Shown here in pieces: positions 22,439 through 34,800 of a DNA stretch of 64,000 nt. The position numbers and the translations under genes are program-made. Positions within the stretch are counted from its first letter, which is position 1. Every line of letters starts with the position of its first letter. The stretch is taken from positions 24,354,807 through 24,418,806 of the forward strand of contig CM018035.1 in the NCBI GenBank assembly GCA_008638375.1, read 5' to 3'. This DNA is from Nyssa sinensis. Taxonomy: Eukaryota > Streptophyta > Magnoliopsida > Cornales > Nyssaceae. Under the pieces are notes generated by a model. The model did not search any database. It worked only from the letters and a program-made list of their open reading frames with translations, and was not told where the DNA came from.

Positions 22439-24940
22439 TGTAAAGATCTGCAAAATTAGTGTAAATTTTTCGTTTTGCCGATAGGACACAATTCATGCAC
22501 TATTTGCCAATAGAGCATTATACTTGCATCATTTAGACCTAAGTCATGTTTAAAATAATAATTTGTATATGACATAGAAGGAAAATATTTTTAGAATGTT
22601 AAAATACACCTTCCTGTGAGAATTTGAGTAAAATCGGAGATAGTTTGAAAAATAGACTCAAAAGGGCAACTCGAGTATCCGGGTGGGCCCAGCTACACCC
22701 GTCAACAGGCAAAAATAAAATTTTCAGAAAAATATCATTTAAAATAATTTTAAGAACTTTGGTTAAAATAGAATATTGATTTGAGGGCAAAATAGTCTTT
22801 TCACTCCTTGACCTTTTAGTATAAATAAGAAACTTAGGATCTAAAATATTCAGAAATTACTGGGGAAAGTGCTGCAAGTCGTTCTTGGAGAGAAACTACA
22901 AAGAAAACCTAAGTTTTCCAACTTTCTACCTTCCAAAACTCATCTCCAGCCTTAGAACCTCTCAAGGCTTCCTTTTAGGAAGTTGTTCCCCACCACAAGG
23001 CTACAATCCTACCGATTGGTTCGACGTTGAAGTGAACACAACTCCCTAGGGTTGAGAAAAACCCTTTTAGGTATGATATTTTGCTAAGTAAAGAATATAG
23101 TTAAGTTTAGTAGTGTTTTTATAAGTTGATTGTATGACTTACATGCTTACTTAATGTTAGAAAATCACCTAGCATATAGTTGCGTTGAAAACCTAGGGTT
23201 AGTACTTTGTGTACTTGTGTATTCTTTAAGAATTTTTAAAGTGATGAATATCTAACATGAAAATATATATAATTGATTGTATTATAGCTTATGTTTATAC
23301 TGGTAAAGTCTTGTAGTTTGAAAGTTATGATTTGCTCAAAGTATTGGTACTTTGTGTACTTGTGTATTCCTTGAGAATTTGGTAATGTTGTAAACATGTA
23401 ACATGAATATATGTAAAATTGATGGTATTATATGCTATGTTCATTTAAACAAAGTATTGTAGTTTGAAAGTTTGATTTGCTTAATACATGATGTATAATT
23501 TAATGCATACCTCATGTGTTTGATAAAATGCCTTATTGAAATTACATGATTGCATAGTAAAATTAAGGCATATTGGCATATTGTGAATCTTTGGAAACAT
23601 GATGTGTGTTGAGCACTTTGGTGCTATGCATTATGAGGGTATAGATTTTGTGGTGAAAACCCAAAATTTGGCCATGGTTCTCGTGTTCCAACGAGGACGA
23701 ACCGTGAAGTGAGACATACGATTGGTACTTACATTCCAACGAGAAAGAACCGTGAAGCGAGACATGGGTTGGGCATAGAGTTGCATGTGTGTGTCATGCA
23801 TATTGTCATTACATTGCATTAATGAATTGGAAGGTTTATAGCTTACAAATGTTCACTTTGCACATGCCACGCCTTACCTTTATTCTTTATATTAGCACTT
23901 TATCGTACAAGTCGTCGCGCTTACCCTATATGGGATTACATATTATAGATGAGACTCTCGGCATATGAGACTTGATGGAAATGAACCTTGAAGAATATTT
24001 GGCCTAACGATCATATTTTGTATGTAGGGGCATAAGCCCCATGAAGTTTATTTCTTGTTTAAAGTTTAGACCTTGTGTAAATTATAAACTTAATTTTGTG
24101 TTGGATTATATGTAATTGTGTATTGAATGTAAATGAGCAGCATGGAACTTCATATAGTTACTTGTTTTTGAAATATGCTTGTGGATATTAGAAATATGGA
24201 ATTGTACAAATGAATATTTTATTAGGTGTTGTTGGTAAATGAGATAAGGAAAAAGGTTAATAAACAAATGAGACTATGGTGAATATTTTTTTTTAAAAAA
24301 TAGCAACTGGATTGAGTAGAGCGGGAGAGCATGCCTAGATTTTTTAAGTAAGGAATTAAATGACTTAAAAAGAAAAAGAAATGTAAAGAAATGAAAAATA
24401 GGGGCAATTAGTCTGAAAACCACTTAAGGTCAAAAAATAAGGGAAAAAGAGTAAAATGTCATTTTACATGTTATAGGGTCTCACACTAAGTTTGGTGATG
24501 AAATAAATTGAAATGGGTATAAAAATGTCAAAACCAAGATTTTTGGACCAAGGTTGGAATGCTGGTACCGTAGCAATTTAGCTATTGGAATACTGTAGCA
24601 ATGAACAGTAGGCCAGCAAGTTTAGCAGACTAGCCAGCCAGCCCGCACGCCTGCGCGTGCCTCTGCGCGCCTGCACGCCTTGCCTTCCTCCCCTTGCGCC
24701 TGCTACTGCATGCCTTGCGCCTGCGCGTGCACCTGCAGCCTTAAGGCTTGTCATGGGTATTTCATGGGCAAGCCATGACTTGCCTTCTAAAGCCATTTCA
24801 AGGCTATTCACTTCCATGTTAGACACCACCGTTTGAAGCCCCTTTTAGGTCACTTTTGGCCATTATACTAAGCCATGGTGGGTACCTTTTTGAGACACAT
24901 TTTAGAAATTATTTAAGGCCATGTTTGGCCACCTCCTTAG
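22439..24940 (+). repeat. Chromovirus 5' LTR, 3' end deleted
   Basis: Parallel to 45901-48480 throughout, with the shared 'TTGAGCACTTTGGTGCTATG' and 'CGTGAAGCGAGACATG' blocks and a GC-rich stretch at 24620-24750. Similarity stops after 'CCACCTCCTTAG' at 24940. The last 351 bp present in the 3' LTR (48481-48831), with the terminal CA, are missing, and no primer-binding site follows. The element therefore could not be copied even if its proteins worked. Confidence 0.85.
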
Positions 24941-25064
24941 ACACACATTATACTTATTGCTTGTAAAGTGTTATTTGTTGACAATAACATACTTAATATT
25001 TTTTTAATACCTATGTCTAATGAAAAAAAAAGGGTATTAATTTTTTTCTTGGACTTGTAAACTC
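24941..25064. other. Leader remnant between the truncated LTR and gag
   Basis: About 120 bp of AT-rich DNA with no TGGTATCAGAGC-like primer-binding site. It probably joins the deletion break to the end of the gag leader. Confidence 0.5.
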
Positions 25065-26430
25065 ATGCCACCGAAGAGAACACCTCCGAGACATGTACCA
25101 CTTAGGGATGGTAGGCCTAGAGCCGCTGTACCACCTCAGCATGGTAGGCCCAGAGCTACTGCTTCTGCACATAGCACAACAGAGAAGGCCATTGCTCCGA
25201 CACTTGCCCTAGTAGAGGAGGTGGAGTAGACTATCGACGCCAGGGATACGACGATGATTATACAAGAAGTGCTTTCACACCATGTAGGAGGTTAAGACTG
25301 CTAGTGCCGAGACTAGGGAGACCTTTGTAATGAAGGTGTTCTAGAGGATGAGACCTTTTACCTTCTCCGGATAGCCAGATCCTTTAATAGTAGAGGACTG
25401 GCTAGAGTAGATCACGAAGATCTTAGACTCACAAGGGGATTACTGAGCCACACTTGAGGATTAGGTGTGCTACTTTCCAGTTTATCGAGCTAACCAAGTC
25501 AGTGGTGGAAAGGAGTTGCTGCGAGGATAGACAGATTCAGAAGAGGGGTGGGATGCATTTGTGGCCATGTTTAATGACCACTACTTTCCCGATATGTCAT
25601 GGATCGGGTGGCACTCCTTCAACTAGACATGATAGTGACTTAGTATAAGTCTCGTTTTACAGCATTGGGGAGGTTTGCCCCATATATTACTGAGAGTGAG
25701 CGGCTGAAGGCTCTCCATTTTGTTAGGGGGGTTGAAGACCTCCATTAGGGACAGACTGGCTGGTCACATTATTGATACTTATGATGAGGCGGTGACCAGG
25801 GCCATCAGGGTAGAGAGGGAGTTGGCTGACCTTAGGGGGATTAGAAAATCCTGAACATAGAGTAGGGCAACTCTAGCATAGACTTCTCCACCTACCCTGA
25901 CTTACACTGATAGGAAGACCACCGAAAAGGTACCGGGCTAGTACTTCTTCCACACCAACATCGCAGAGACCTGTCAAATTTTTAGCCCCCCAGCCTACTG
26001 TGTCTACTGCTTCCCGAGGGGGAGTATCCTAGAGACCTGTTATTTGTTATTAGTGTGGATAGCTTGGCTACAAAATGGCCAATTGTCCTCAGAGAGACCC
26101 TAGTCAGAGACAGAGAATTGGGCTGAGCCAGGGATCATTTCCACCTTTAGTACAGAGTCAGGGGTGGAGACCTACTCCGTCTTGTTTTACTTGCCATCAG
26201 AAAGGCCATGTGAAGGCCAATTGTCCTTAGGGGTAGACTTCTCAGGGCTCGCAGAGATAATAGTATTATCAACCCATCCTAGTTGACTCTACCTCAGTTA
26301 TAGTTAGGCTATAGACCTCCAACACAACAATGTTAGCCTGCACCTTTCGCATAGAGTATTAGATCTCCTAGACAGAGGGGTGGGGGACAACAAAGACTGA
26401 GAGGAAGTGGTAGACAGGGTCAAACCACAC
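25065..26430 (+). pseudogene. Chromovirus gag remnant
   Basis: It starts at an ATG (MPPKRTPPRH) and contains the gag core word RPFTFSG followed by DPLIVEDWLE. Two CCHC zinc knuckles close it: one broken by stops (CY-CG-LGYKMANC, about 26040-26090) and one intact in sequence (CFTCHQKGHVKANC, about 26180-26225). Several in-frame stops and frame changes are present. In life gag forms the particle and binds RNA. The product could not be made as a whole. Confidence 0.75.
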
Positions 26431-28562
26431 AAGGTTAAGCTCATACTGTGGTCACACCTGAGGCATCTACTTTTGGACCTTCAGTGGTTCGAGGTACATT
26501 CCTTGTATTTAGTTCATAGGCCAGCGTACTTATAGATTCTGGTGTATCACATTCATTCATGTCTACTATGCTTGCCATGACATTGGGGGTTAGAAATAGA
26601 CCGGACCAGATCCACCATTGCATGTTGACACACTAGTTAGGGGTAGTGTGGCACTGACGAGGATCTGTAGAGATTGCTCGATAGAGATTGCTGATTGCAT
26701 CTTTCCTTTTGACTTCATTCTGCTTGACATGTCTAGCTTTGATATTATATTGGGGATAGATTGGTTGTTTACTTTCCGGACGAGTATAGACTACTGCAGA
26801 GAGAGAGTGACAATGTGTACTCCTGAGGGAGATAGCTTTTATTTCATGGGGGATCGTGGAGATTTCCTAGTGCCACCCTTGTATGACTCAAGGAGTTGGG
26901 AAGGCCATAGCTACTTGTTAGCTAGTTTGATAGCAGATGGGAGTGGGACTACAGAGAGTGTATTACCACTAGTAGTGGATGAGTTCCCAGATGTCTTTCT
27001 GAATGACTTGACTTGTCTACTGTCGAGACGAGAGATAGAGCTCACAATAGAGCTTATCCTAGGCATTATGCCTATTTCCACTCCACCTTACCATATGGCT
27101 CCAACTGAGTTGAGGGAGTTGAAGGAGCAGTTGACTGATTTGTAGGATAAGGGTTTTATTCATCCTACTATTTCACTGTGGGGCGCTTCGGCATTGTTTG
27201 CGAAGAAGAAGGATGGGACATTACGTTTATGTGTGGATTATAGGAGACTGAACCAGGTCACTATCAAGAATAAGTACCCGTTACCGAGGATAGATGACTT
27301 GTTTGATCAACTTAAGGGTTCAAGATGCTTCTCGAAGATCGATCTTCGATCGGGGTATCATCAGTTGACAGTACAGGATGAGGATGTGCCGAAGATAGCT
27401 TTTCACACTCGTTGTGGCCATTATGAGTTTATAGTTATGCCATTCGGTATAACGAATGCCCCGGTAGCATTCATGGACTTGATGCATTGCATCTTTAGTC
27501 CTTATATAGATCAGTTTGTCGTAGCCTTTGTTAATGACATTCTGATCTACTCACCTTCTGAGGAGGAGCATGTTTTTCACTTACGGACTATATTACAGCT
27601 TTTGAGGCAGCATTGTCTATTTGCTAAGTTCTCAAAGTGTGAGTGTTGGCTTCAAGAGGTATAGTTTTTGGGCCATGTTGTATCAAGAAGCGGGGTATCC
27701 GTGGATCCTTCTAAGATTGACTCTGTTATGAGTTGGGAGAGACCAAAGAATGTATTTGAGATATAGAGTTTCTTAGGATTGGCAGGATATTATTGTCGAT
27801 TTGTAGAGGGATTTTATCGTCTTACCGTGCCGATGACTCGTCTGACGTGTAAGGGCATTAGATTCCAATGAAGTGATGATTGTGAGCAGTCATTTCAGGA
27901 GCTGAAGAGGAAACTGACTTCAACACCTGTTCTAATCATACCCGAGGGAGGTATTGGCTATACAGTCTATTGTGATACGTTACGAGAAGGACTAGGTTGT
28001 GTATTGATGCAGGAGGGTAGGGTGGTAGCTTATGGTTCTCGTTAGTTAAAGAATCATGAACATAACTATCCTACACATGATTTGGAGTTAGCTACCGTCA
28101 TCTTTGCACTTAAGTGTTGGTGACATTACTTATACGGGGAGAAATTCAAGGTGTTCTCAGATCACAAAAGCCTCAGATACATTTTCATGCGGAAGGACTT
28201 GAACTTTCGGCAGAGGAGATGGATAGAGTATATAGAGGACTATGACTTTGACCTTCAGTACCATCCTAGAAAGGCCAATGGCATAGTAGATACACTTAAT
28301 AGAAGACCGAGGAGCACTGTGGTTAGCATTGCTATTAGGGAGTGAGAGATGATGGAAGATATTGATGAGTTTGACTTGGACTTTGTCTAGTCTGAGGGAC
28401 ACGCCACACTATTCAGTATGTGTGCATAGCCTACGTTGTTGAGCAGGGTTATTGTGGCACAGTTACAAGACATAGAGGCAGAACAGATTCAAGCACAAGT
28501 TACTAGTACCGAGGGCTTTGAGGAATGGACAGTTCATTCTGAACTTAGCCTGAGGTATATGG
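26431..28562 (+). pseudogene. Chromovirus pol: protease, reverse transcriptase and RNase H remnant
   Basis: The protease active site DSG is at 26535-26543 but in another frame than the rest, so a frameshift lies near 26600-26620. From 26618 one frame runs on with the stretches FDIILGIDWL, then RT ([39 protein letters not shown]) and RNase H ([30 protein letters not shown]). The RT core reads FVNDIL where FIDDIL is usual, so the first catalytic Asp is Asn (27533-27535). In-frame stops occur at 27143 and 27662 and several times between 27665 and 28400. The coding region is cut by the CACTA insertion after 28562. Confidence 0.85.
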
Positions 28563-28900
28563 CACTACAAAAATGTAGACTTTTAGCGACACCCCTTATT
28601 AGCGATGCCCATCAATGCGTCGTTAATAGTACACTTTTGCAACGCACAATAGGTGCGTCTCTAAAAATCATGGAAAATGCACTTCCCGCGTAAATAAAAT
28701 GGCGGGCAATTTTTACCGACACACAAATACGGTAATAGTGACGCACAAGTACGTCGCTAATACTCAGCGACGAACGGGTTGGCATAGGTAATAGTGCCAT
28801 AATGGAAACAACAACGTATTGTGACCAATTAGCGACGCACAATAGACTTATTAGCGACGCACGGAGGGCATCGCTAATGAGTCAGTAATATATTTCCCTA
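28563..28900 (+). repeat. CACTA left terminal and sub-terminal repeats
   Basis: After the terminal CACTACAAAAATG come at least six degenerate units containing TTAGCGACGCAC or its complement, several as short palindromes (for example around 28595-28627 and 28832-28876). In En/Spm these sites bind the TNPA protein and bring the ends together. Confidence 0.8.
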
Positions 28901-30114
28901 ATCGTACTAGTCGATCAATGGTGCTATTTCTCTTTCTCTCTCTCTCTCTCTCAAACACCTCTTTGACGGCGACGAGCATGTCCGACAACGGTGACTCTTT
29001 CTCTCTCTCTCAGACACCTCTTTGACGGGGGCGAGCGCTTCCTTTGGCAACGGTAACTCTTTGCCTCTTAATAGCATATGCCACATATTTTGGTTTCCTA
29101 GATTATTTTTGCATACATTTTGCTTTGGCATATGTTGCTACAAGATATGAATTGGACTTTTTCCCTTCTATTTGTGTCTTTTATCATCGGGATTTTTGGT
29201 ATTAATTTTAATTGTTTGTTTAATTATTAGAGAGGAAGTATACCATGTAAGGTTCCCTGATATATTATTCATGGACAATTGCAACTTGGACCATCTTGCT
29301 TGTGAACTTTAATCTGTTGATGGAATAAGCATTTTGTAGACAAACAATGTGTTTTCAAGCTTAGTGTTTCTATTCTGCATAATTTAATCCTTTTATTACA
29401 GGCTCAATTAAATGAAAAATAGTCCCGTACAATGGTAGTTTCCTATTTTTGATGCTACCGCAGTTAAGATCTTTTAGTTTAGTTGTTTTTTGTGGTCCAC
29501 TACTTGTAGTCTGCAATTCCACCAGAAGGTGTTTGGTATGTCATATTGAAAATTTATCCCAGTTCTGTAAGAGGGAAGTGATTAATTTATCATTGCTGGT
29601 TGTTGTGTCATATTGTCATAATTTCTTCATCGTGGGCATGATTGTAATGGAATAAAAATTTGGAAATTAGAACATGCATTAAGATGTAAAAATCACATGA
29701 TTGGGGAACACGAAATAAAAAGTTCTTTGAACAGAGTGAACAAGCATAGAAAATTAAAATAAAAAACGTATGCCAAGTCCAAAAAACATGAAAAGGCTCA
29801 AGCAAAGTTCATGAAGCATGCCAACTGACCATGGGGAGAGACACTTGGGTGGGGTCAATTGACCCTAATGAAATTTTAAAAAGTTACAGGGTCTATTAAA
29901 AGTTTCTAGAAGTTTTGATTTTCTTTTTTTAAAGGGTAAATTACACTGACCTCCCTATAGGTTTTTGACAATTGCAGATGGTATCCCTCTTGTTTATGAA
30001 ATTACAGTAGTTGTTCAATTTCATCAAAGAATACAAAATTTAATCGCTTTCATCAATCCCTTGATTTTGTATCTAAACTCAATTCCAGATTCAATACCAT
30101 TCATTCTCAATTGC

Positions 30115-30153
<39 letters not shown>

Positions 30154-31836
30154 GTGTGTATAAAATTCAATTTTAGGAAACCATGTCATGTTACATCTAA
30201 TGTTCAATAAAGTTGTCAGTGTTATCTTACATCTAATGTTGCCATGTCATGTTGGATATTTGGAACCATTTAATCCATATGGGCAAGAATTGAGTCGTCC
30301 TAAATTTACATGATCCATATTAGAAGTGCGTTCTATGCGACCTTTTTGGTCATTTTTATTCTTATTTCAATGTAAAAGCATGGATTGGACCATATAAAGC
30401 CATGTCATTTTTTTTAAAGAATTGCTCAGAAAACAGAAATATAAAATGTATACATGTGGCCATAGAAAATAATAATAATATGCATATATGTAGTTAGTAG
30501 TAGTTTAATATGAGGTAAGGTAGAAGGGGGTTGTTGGGGCTGTTTATCTATTTGTTTGTCGGATGGTGTGCATGGCACCATGTGATTTGGGGATGTGTCC
30601 AAGTAGGCTAGATGTCACAAGTATATTTTTTCCCCCTCTGCCTTTCAAAAGTCTAACTAAAAAAAATACCCATAAAAAACTATAGGTTATATAAAAATAT
30701 AAAAAAAATTGTGTATGAAATCATCTTTCCAATAAACGCTTTGATTTTGAAAGTATCGTCAGTCTTTAACAACTTCAATTACAAATAATTTTAATGATAT
30801 CTTTTACTTCTTTATTTGTAGTAGTATTTAATTGTGAAGCATCATTTATCAAATTGTAGGCGTTGCCAAAAACTTCTTCTGATATAGAACTTTGCTCCAT
30901 CTCTCTCTAAATTTGTGTTATTATTGAATTTGTATCTCAAATTGTTCTCTTTGCCCTTTTTTTTTTCCTTTTCAAATATATACGTGTGTGTATATAACAT
31001 ATATGATTATACTCAACTATACATTATACACACACACACACACTCACTTGCCAAAAAATATATAATTTATATGAATCTAATAAACTTGTAACACATCAGA
31101 GCTACCTCGTCAAAGAAAATATCACATAGAACCTCCCTTTTTTTGTTTTTTTATTTGCTGTCAATTTCTTCTAGAACCATGTTACCTTGCTAGTTAGTTC
31201 GACAACTCATACCCTATGTATGTATTGGATCAAATGAGTTTTGGCTAGAAGAGCTTCTAGTTCTCTTTTCTCCTATATTGCGTGCTGATGTACCTTTTCA
31301 GCAAGGCCGCTGTGAGTGTGGCCTCATTTTTTTTTTAGGGATTACTTTGTGAAAAAAAAATTATGGTGATTGTTTTATAAGTTAGCAATTGCATTCATGT
31401 AAGCCTAGTCCCGTTCAGATGTCATTTTCATCACATGTGAATATTGTCGCAAAAATTGGGCTCGTGTGTATGAAAATCGATTCTTGAATTGTCTAGAGAG
31501 GACAGTTCGGGAATGCATAAATTTGCATTGCAATCAATAGCGCATGCTTGAATCTTCCACTATGATAAAATTTCAGCACGGTCTATTATTGTTCTTTGGG
31601 TATATATTTAGGTGTGCTAACGTCTATCTCGTATACTTGGATAATGGTGGGGAGATGCTGTCGAAATTTTGTCCGAGTGGAATCAATCATTTGATTCGCT
31701 GTTGATTGCAATGTAGATTTTGCATTCACGAATGAAATAGGACCACCTTACCCTTTAGAGAGAAGTTGGAGGTGATAGGATTCATGTTTCATATTTATAA
31801 TGAGTATCATTTTTGACTTGTATTAGGTTGACGAAA
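28901..31836 (+). other. CACTA 5' leader region and intron, no gene recognised
   Basis: 28927-29060 holds a CT-rich stretch in which a unit of about 65 bp is repeated twice ('CACCTCTTTGACGG..GCGAG'). It is probably the promoter or leader of the transposase gene. 29934 to about 30020 matches the left end of the Mutator-type MITEs but lacks the other end. A TA run lies at 30118-30150. The rest is AT-rich, ending at an acceptor TATTAG just before the transposase start. Confidence 0.5.
29934..30020 (+). mobile_element. Truncated Mutator-type MITE end
   Basis: GGGTAAATTACACTGACCTCC followed by 'TTTTTGACAATTGC' and 'TATGAAATTACA' matches the left ends at 2861 and 16157. No opposite end or 9-bp duplication is found, so it is a fragment. 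Confidence 0.6.
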
Positions 31837-34800
31837 ATGGATAAGAGTTTGATGGACTTGAGGGGCAGTCATTTGCCAGGGTATGTGAAGGGGGTCAAAG
31901 ATTTTATTGAGTTTGCTCGTGCATCTGCAAATGGGAGAAATAGAATAAGATGTCCATGTAGGAGGTGCAATAATAGGGATTATATGCACATAGATGAGAC
32001 CAAAGAGCACCTACTCCTACACGGGATGGACAAGAGGTATACGTGTTGGGAATTTCATGGGGAACACCGGGACGTACGAGTGGTATTTGAGGATGAAGAA
32101 GAAGACGGACGATAATGATGGTGGTAATAATGTTGGGTTTGGTTATGAAGGCTTGCCACAAATACTGGCAGACTTGCAGGGGGCTACAACTGGGGCGAGT
32201 AGTCACAGGAGTGACACAGGACAATCGAAAGTGTTTGAGTCCTTGTTGAGGGAAGCAAGGCAACCGTTATATCTAGGTTGTGATAAGTTTTCGAAACTGG
32301 ACTTTCTCGTGAAACTCCTTCATATTAAGACCATCAACCGATGGAGTAACAAATCATTTAATATGGTCATTGTATGGATTAAAGCAACACTTCCTACTGG
32401 GGAGACCCTTCCTAAATCATATTAGGAGGCAAAAATAATATTAAGAGATTTGGGCCTCGGGTATATTCCCATACATGCTTGCAAAAATGATTGCATGTTA
32501 TTTTGGAATAAGACTGAATAATGTATGGAGTGTACGGTGTGCCACGAACCCAAGTACAAGTAGAATGAAGGAAAGAGCAAGACAATTCCGCAAAAGGTGT
32601 TGAGATATTTTTCCTTAAAACCTAGGCTACAAAGGTTGTACATGTCTCAAAAGATGGCAGAAGATATGCAGTGGCATAAGGAGAAGCGTGTTGGTGAGGA
32701 AAATGTATGTAAGCATTCGACAGATTCTCAAACTTAGGCTGAGTTTGATACAAATCACGAATGGTTTGAAAATGAGCCACGTAACGTACGACTTAGGTTG
32801 GCTAGCGACGATTTCAATCAGTTCGGTGACATGAGTAATGCCTACAGCATGTGGTCAGTGTTGCTTGTGCCATATAACTTGCCACCGTGGAAATGTATGA
32901 AAGAACCATTTATTTTAATGTCGTTGCTTATTCCAGGGCTGAAGTCTCCTGGTAATGAAATTGATGTGTAATTGCGTCCTTTAGTGGATGAGTTAAAGAA
33001 ATTGTGGGAGGTGGGAGTGGAAGCATACGAACGTCTCTAAGAATGAGACATTTTAATTGCATGTAGAGTTACTGTGGACCTATTAATGACTTTCCAGCCT
33101 ACGGGAACTTGTCTGGGTGGAGCACTAAGGGGTATTTGGCATGTTCGGTTTGCAATAAGGATGCATGTTCCTTACATTTGTCCAATGGAAAGAAGATATG
33201 CTACATGTGCCATCGTCGTTTTCTACCGCCATCACATTGGCTAGCGAAATCGGCAGAAGCATTTGTTTGATGGAAAAATTGAGCGCAGATTGTCACCTCC
33301 ATTGTTTTTTGGGAAAGACGTGTTAGCGCAATTGGCACTCATCCAACCAGTGAGGTTTGGGAAGATACCAGGTACTAAGAAGAGGAAGCGTACTAATGTG
33401 GACTTAAATTGGATGAAGAAAGCATAGTTTTTGATTTGCTGTACCTGGGAGACCCTTAAGTTGAGGCACAATTTGGATGCTATACACATCAAGAAGAACA
33501 TCTGTGATAATGTGCTGGGAACTTTAATGAACATTGAAGGAAAGACGAAGGATACTATTAAAGCCCGGTTGGACTTGCAGGAGCTGGGAATACGAAAAGA
33601 GCTGTACCTAATATGTAGCGGTGATAAATATATCGTGCCTCCTGCATAGTATACATTATCATCCGCAGAGCGAATGAGGATTTGCGAGTGGTTTAAATCG
33701 GTGAAGTTCTCAGATGGATACGCATCGAATATATCTCGGTGTGTAAATGTTATAGATGGGAAAATATATGGATTGAAGAGCCATGACTGTCATGTCTTTT
33801 TACAACGACTTCTTCCGGTTGCACTATGTGGATATCTCACCGATGACATATTAACAACATTGACTGAGTTGGGCTGATTCTTTAGAGAATTATGTGCGAA
33901 GACGTTGAATGTGGAAGTACTTGAAAAGCTAGAAAGGGATGTCGTCGTGATCCTCTGTAAGTTGGAAAAGATTTTCCCTCCAAGCTTTCTTTGATGTAAT
34001 AGTCCACTTTAGCTGTGCATTTGCCTCATGAGGCAAAAATTGGTGGACCTGTCCAATACCGTTGGATGTATCCAATAGAAACGTACATTTAATTTTATGA
34101 ATTGTGTTATCTATCCATCTTAACTATTTTAATGTATAACTGATTAATTATCAAAACAAATATTTATTCACATTGAAGCAATATGTGCGTAACAAAGCAC
34201 GACTGGAAGGGTCAATTGCTGGGCTTACGTTGATGCTGAATGTCTCACCTTCTACTCTATGCATCTTGAAGATATTGAGACAAGGTTTAATCGTCAAGAG
34301 TGAAATTCTGATAGATGTCCAGGGCAGCAACGAACTGGCCTTACGGTGTTTAATCAGAATGTGCAACCAATATGTGCCCGTATATATGAATGGTGTCATC
34401 GTCAAGACTTGGAAAAATCCCACTATACCGTGCTCAACAACTACGATGAGACATTGCCATATTTTAAGTAAGTTTATCTAAATCATTGCAATACTACGTT
34501 AGTACACAAATCTAAGTTATATATAACATATCTCATCTTATACAGTGAGCATACGATTGAGCTTCAGAAAAAACATATATTAAGTTCTGATCTAGAGCAA
34601 AGATAACAAAATTTGTTTCCAAAGTGGTTTGGAGAACGTGTAAGAATAGGTTTCAATTAATTGTAATTATATTAATTAATGTATTTGTATTCAATTAATT
34701 TTGTACTTGTATTGAATTAATAGATGAAGCTATTACGCCACCAACAATCTCTTGAGGCGTACGATCAATTGTATTCCTAGGCATGTGGTCCTGATCAAAG

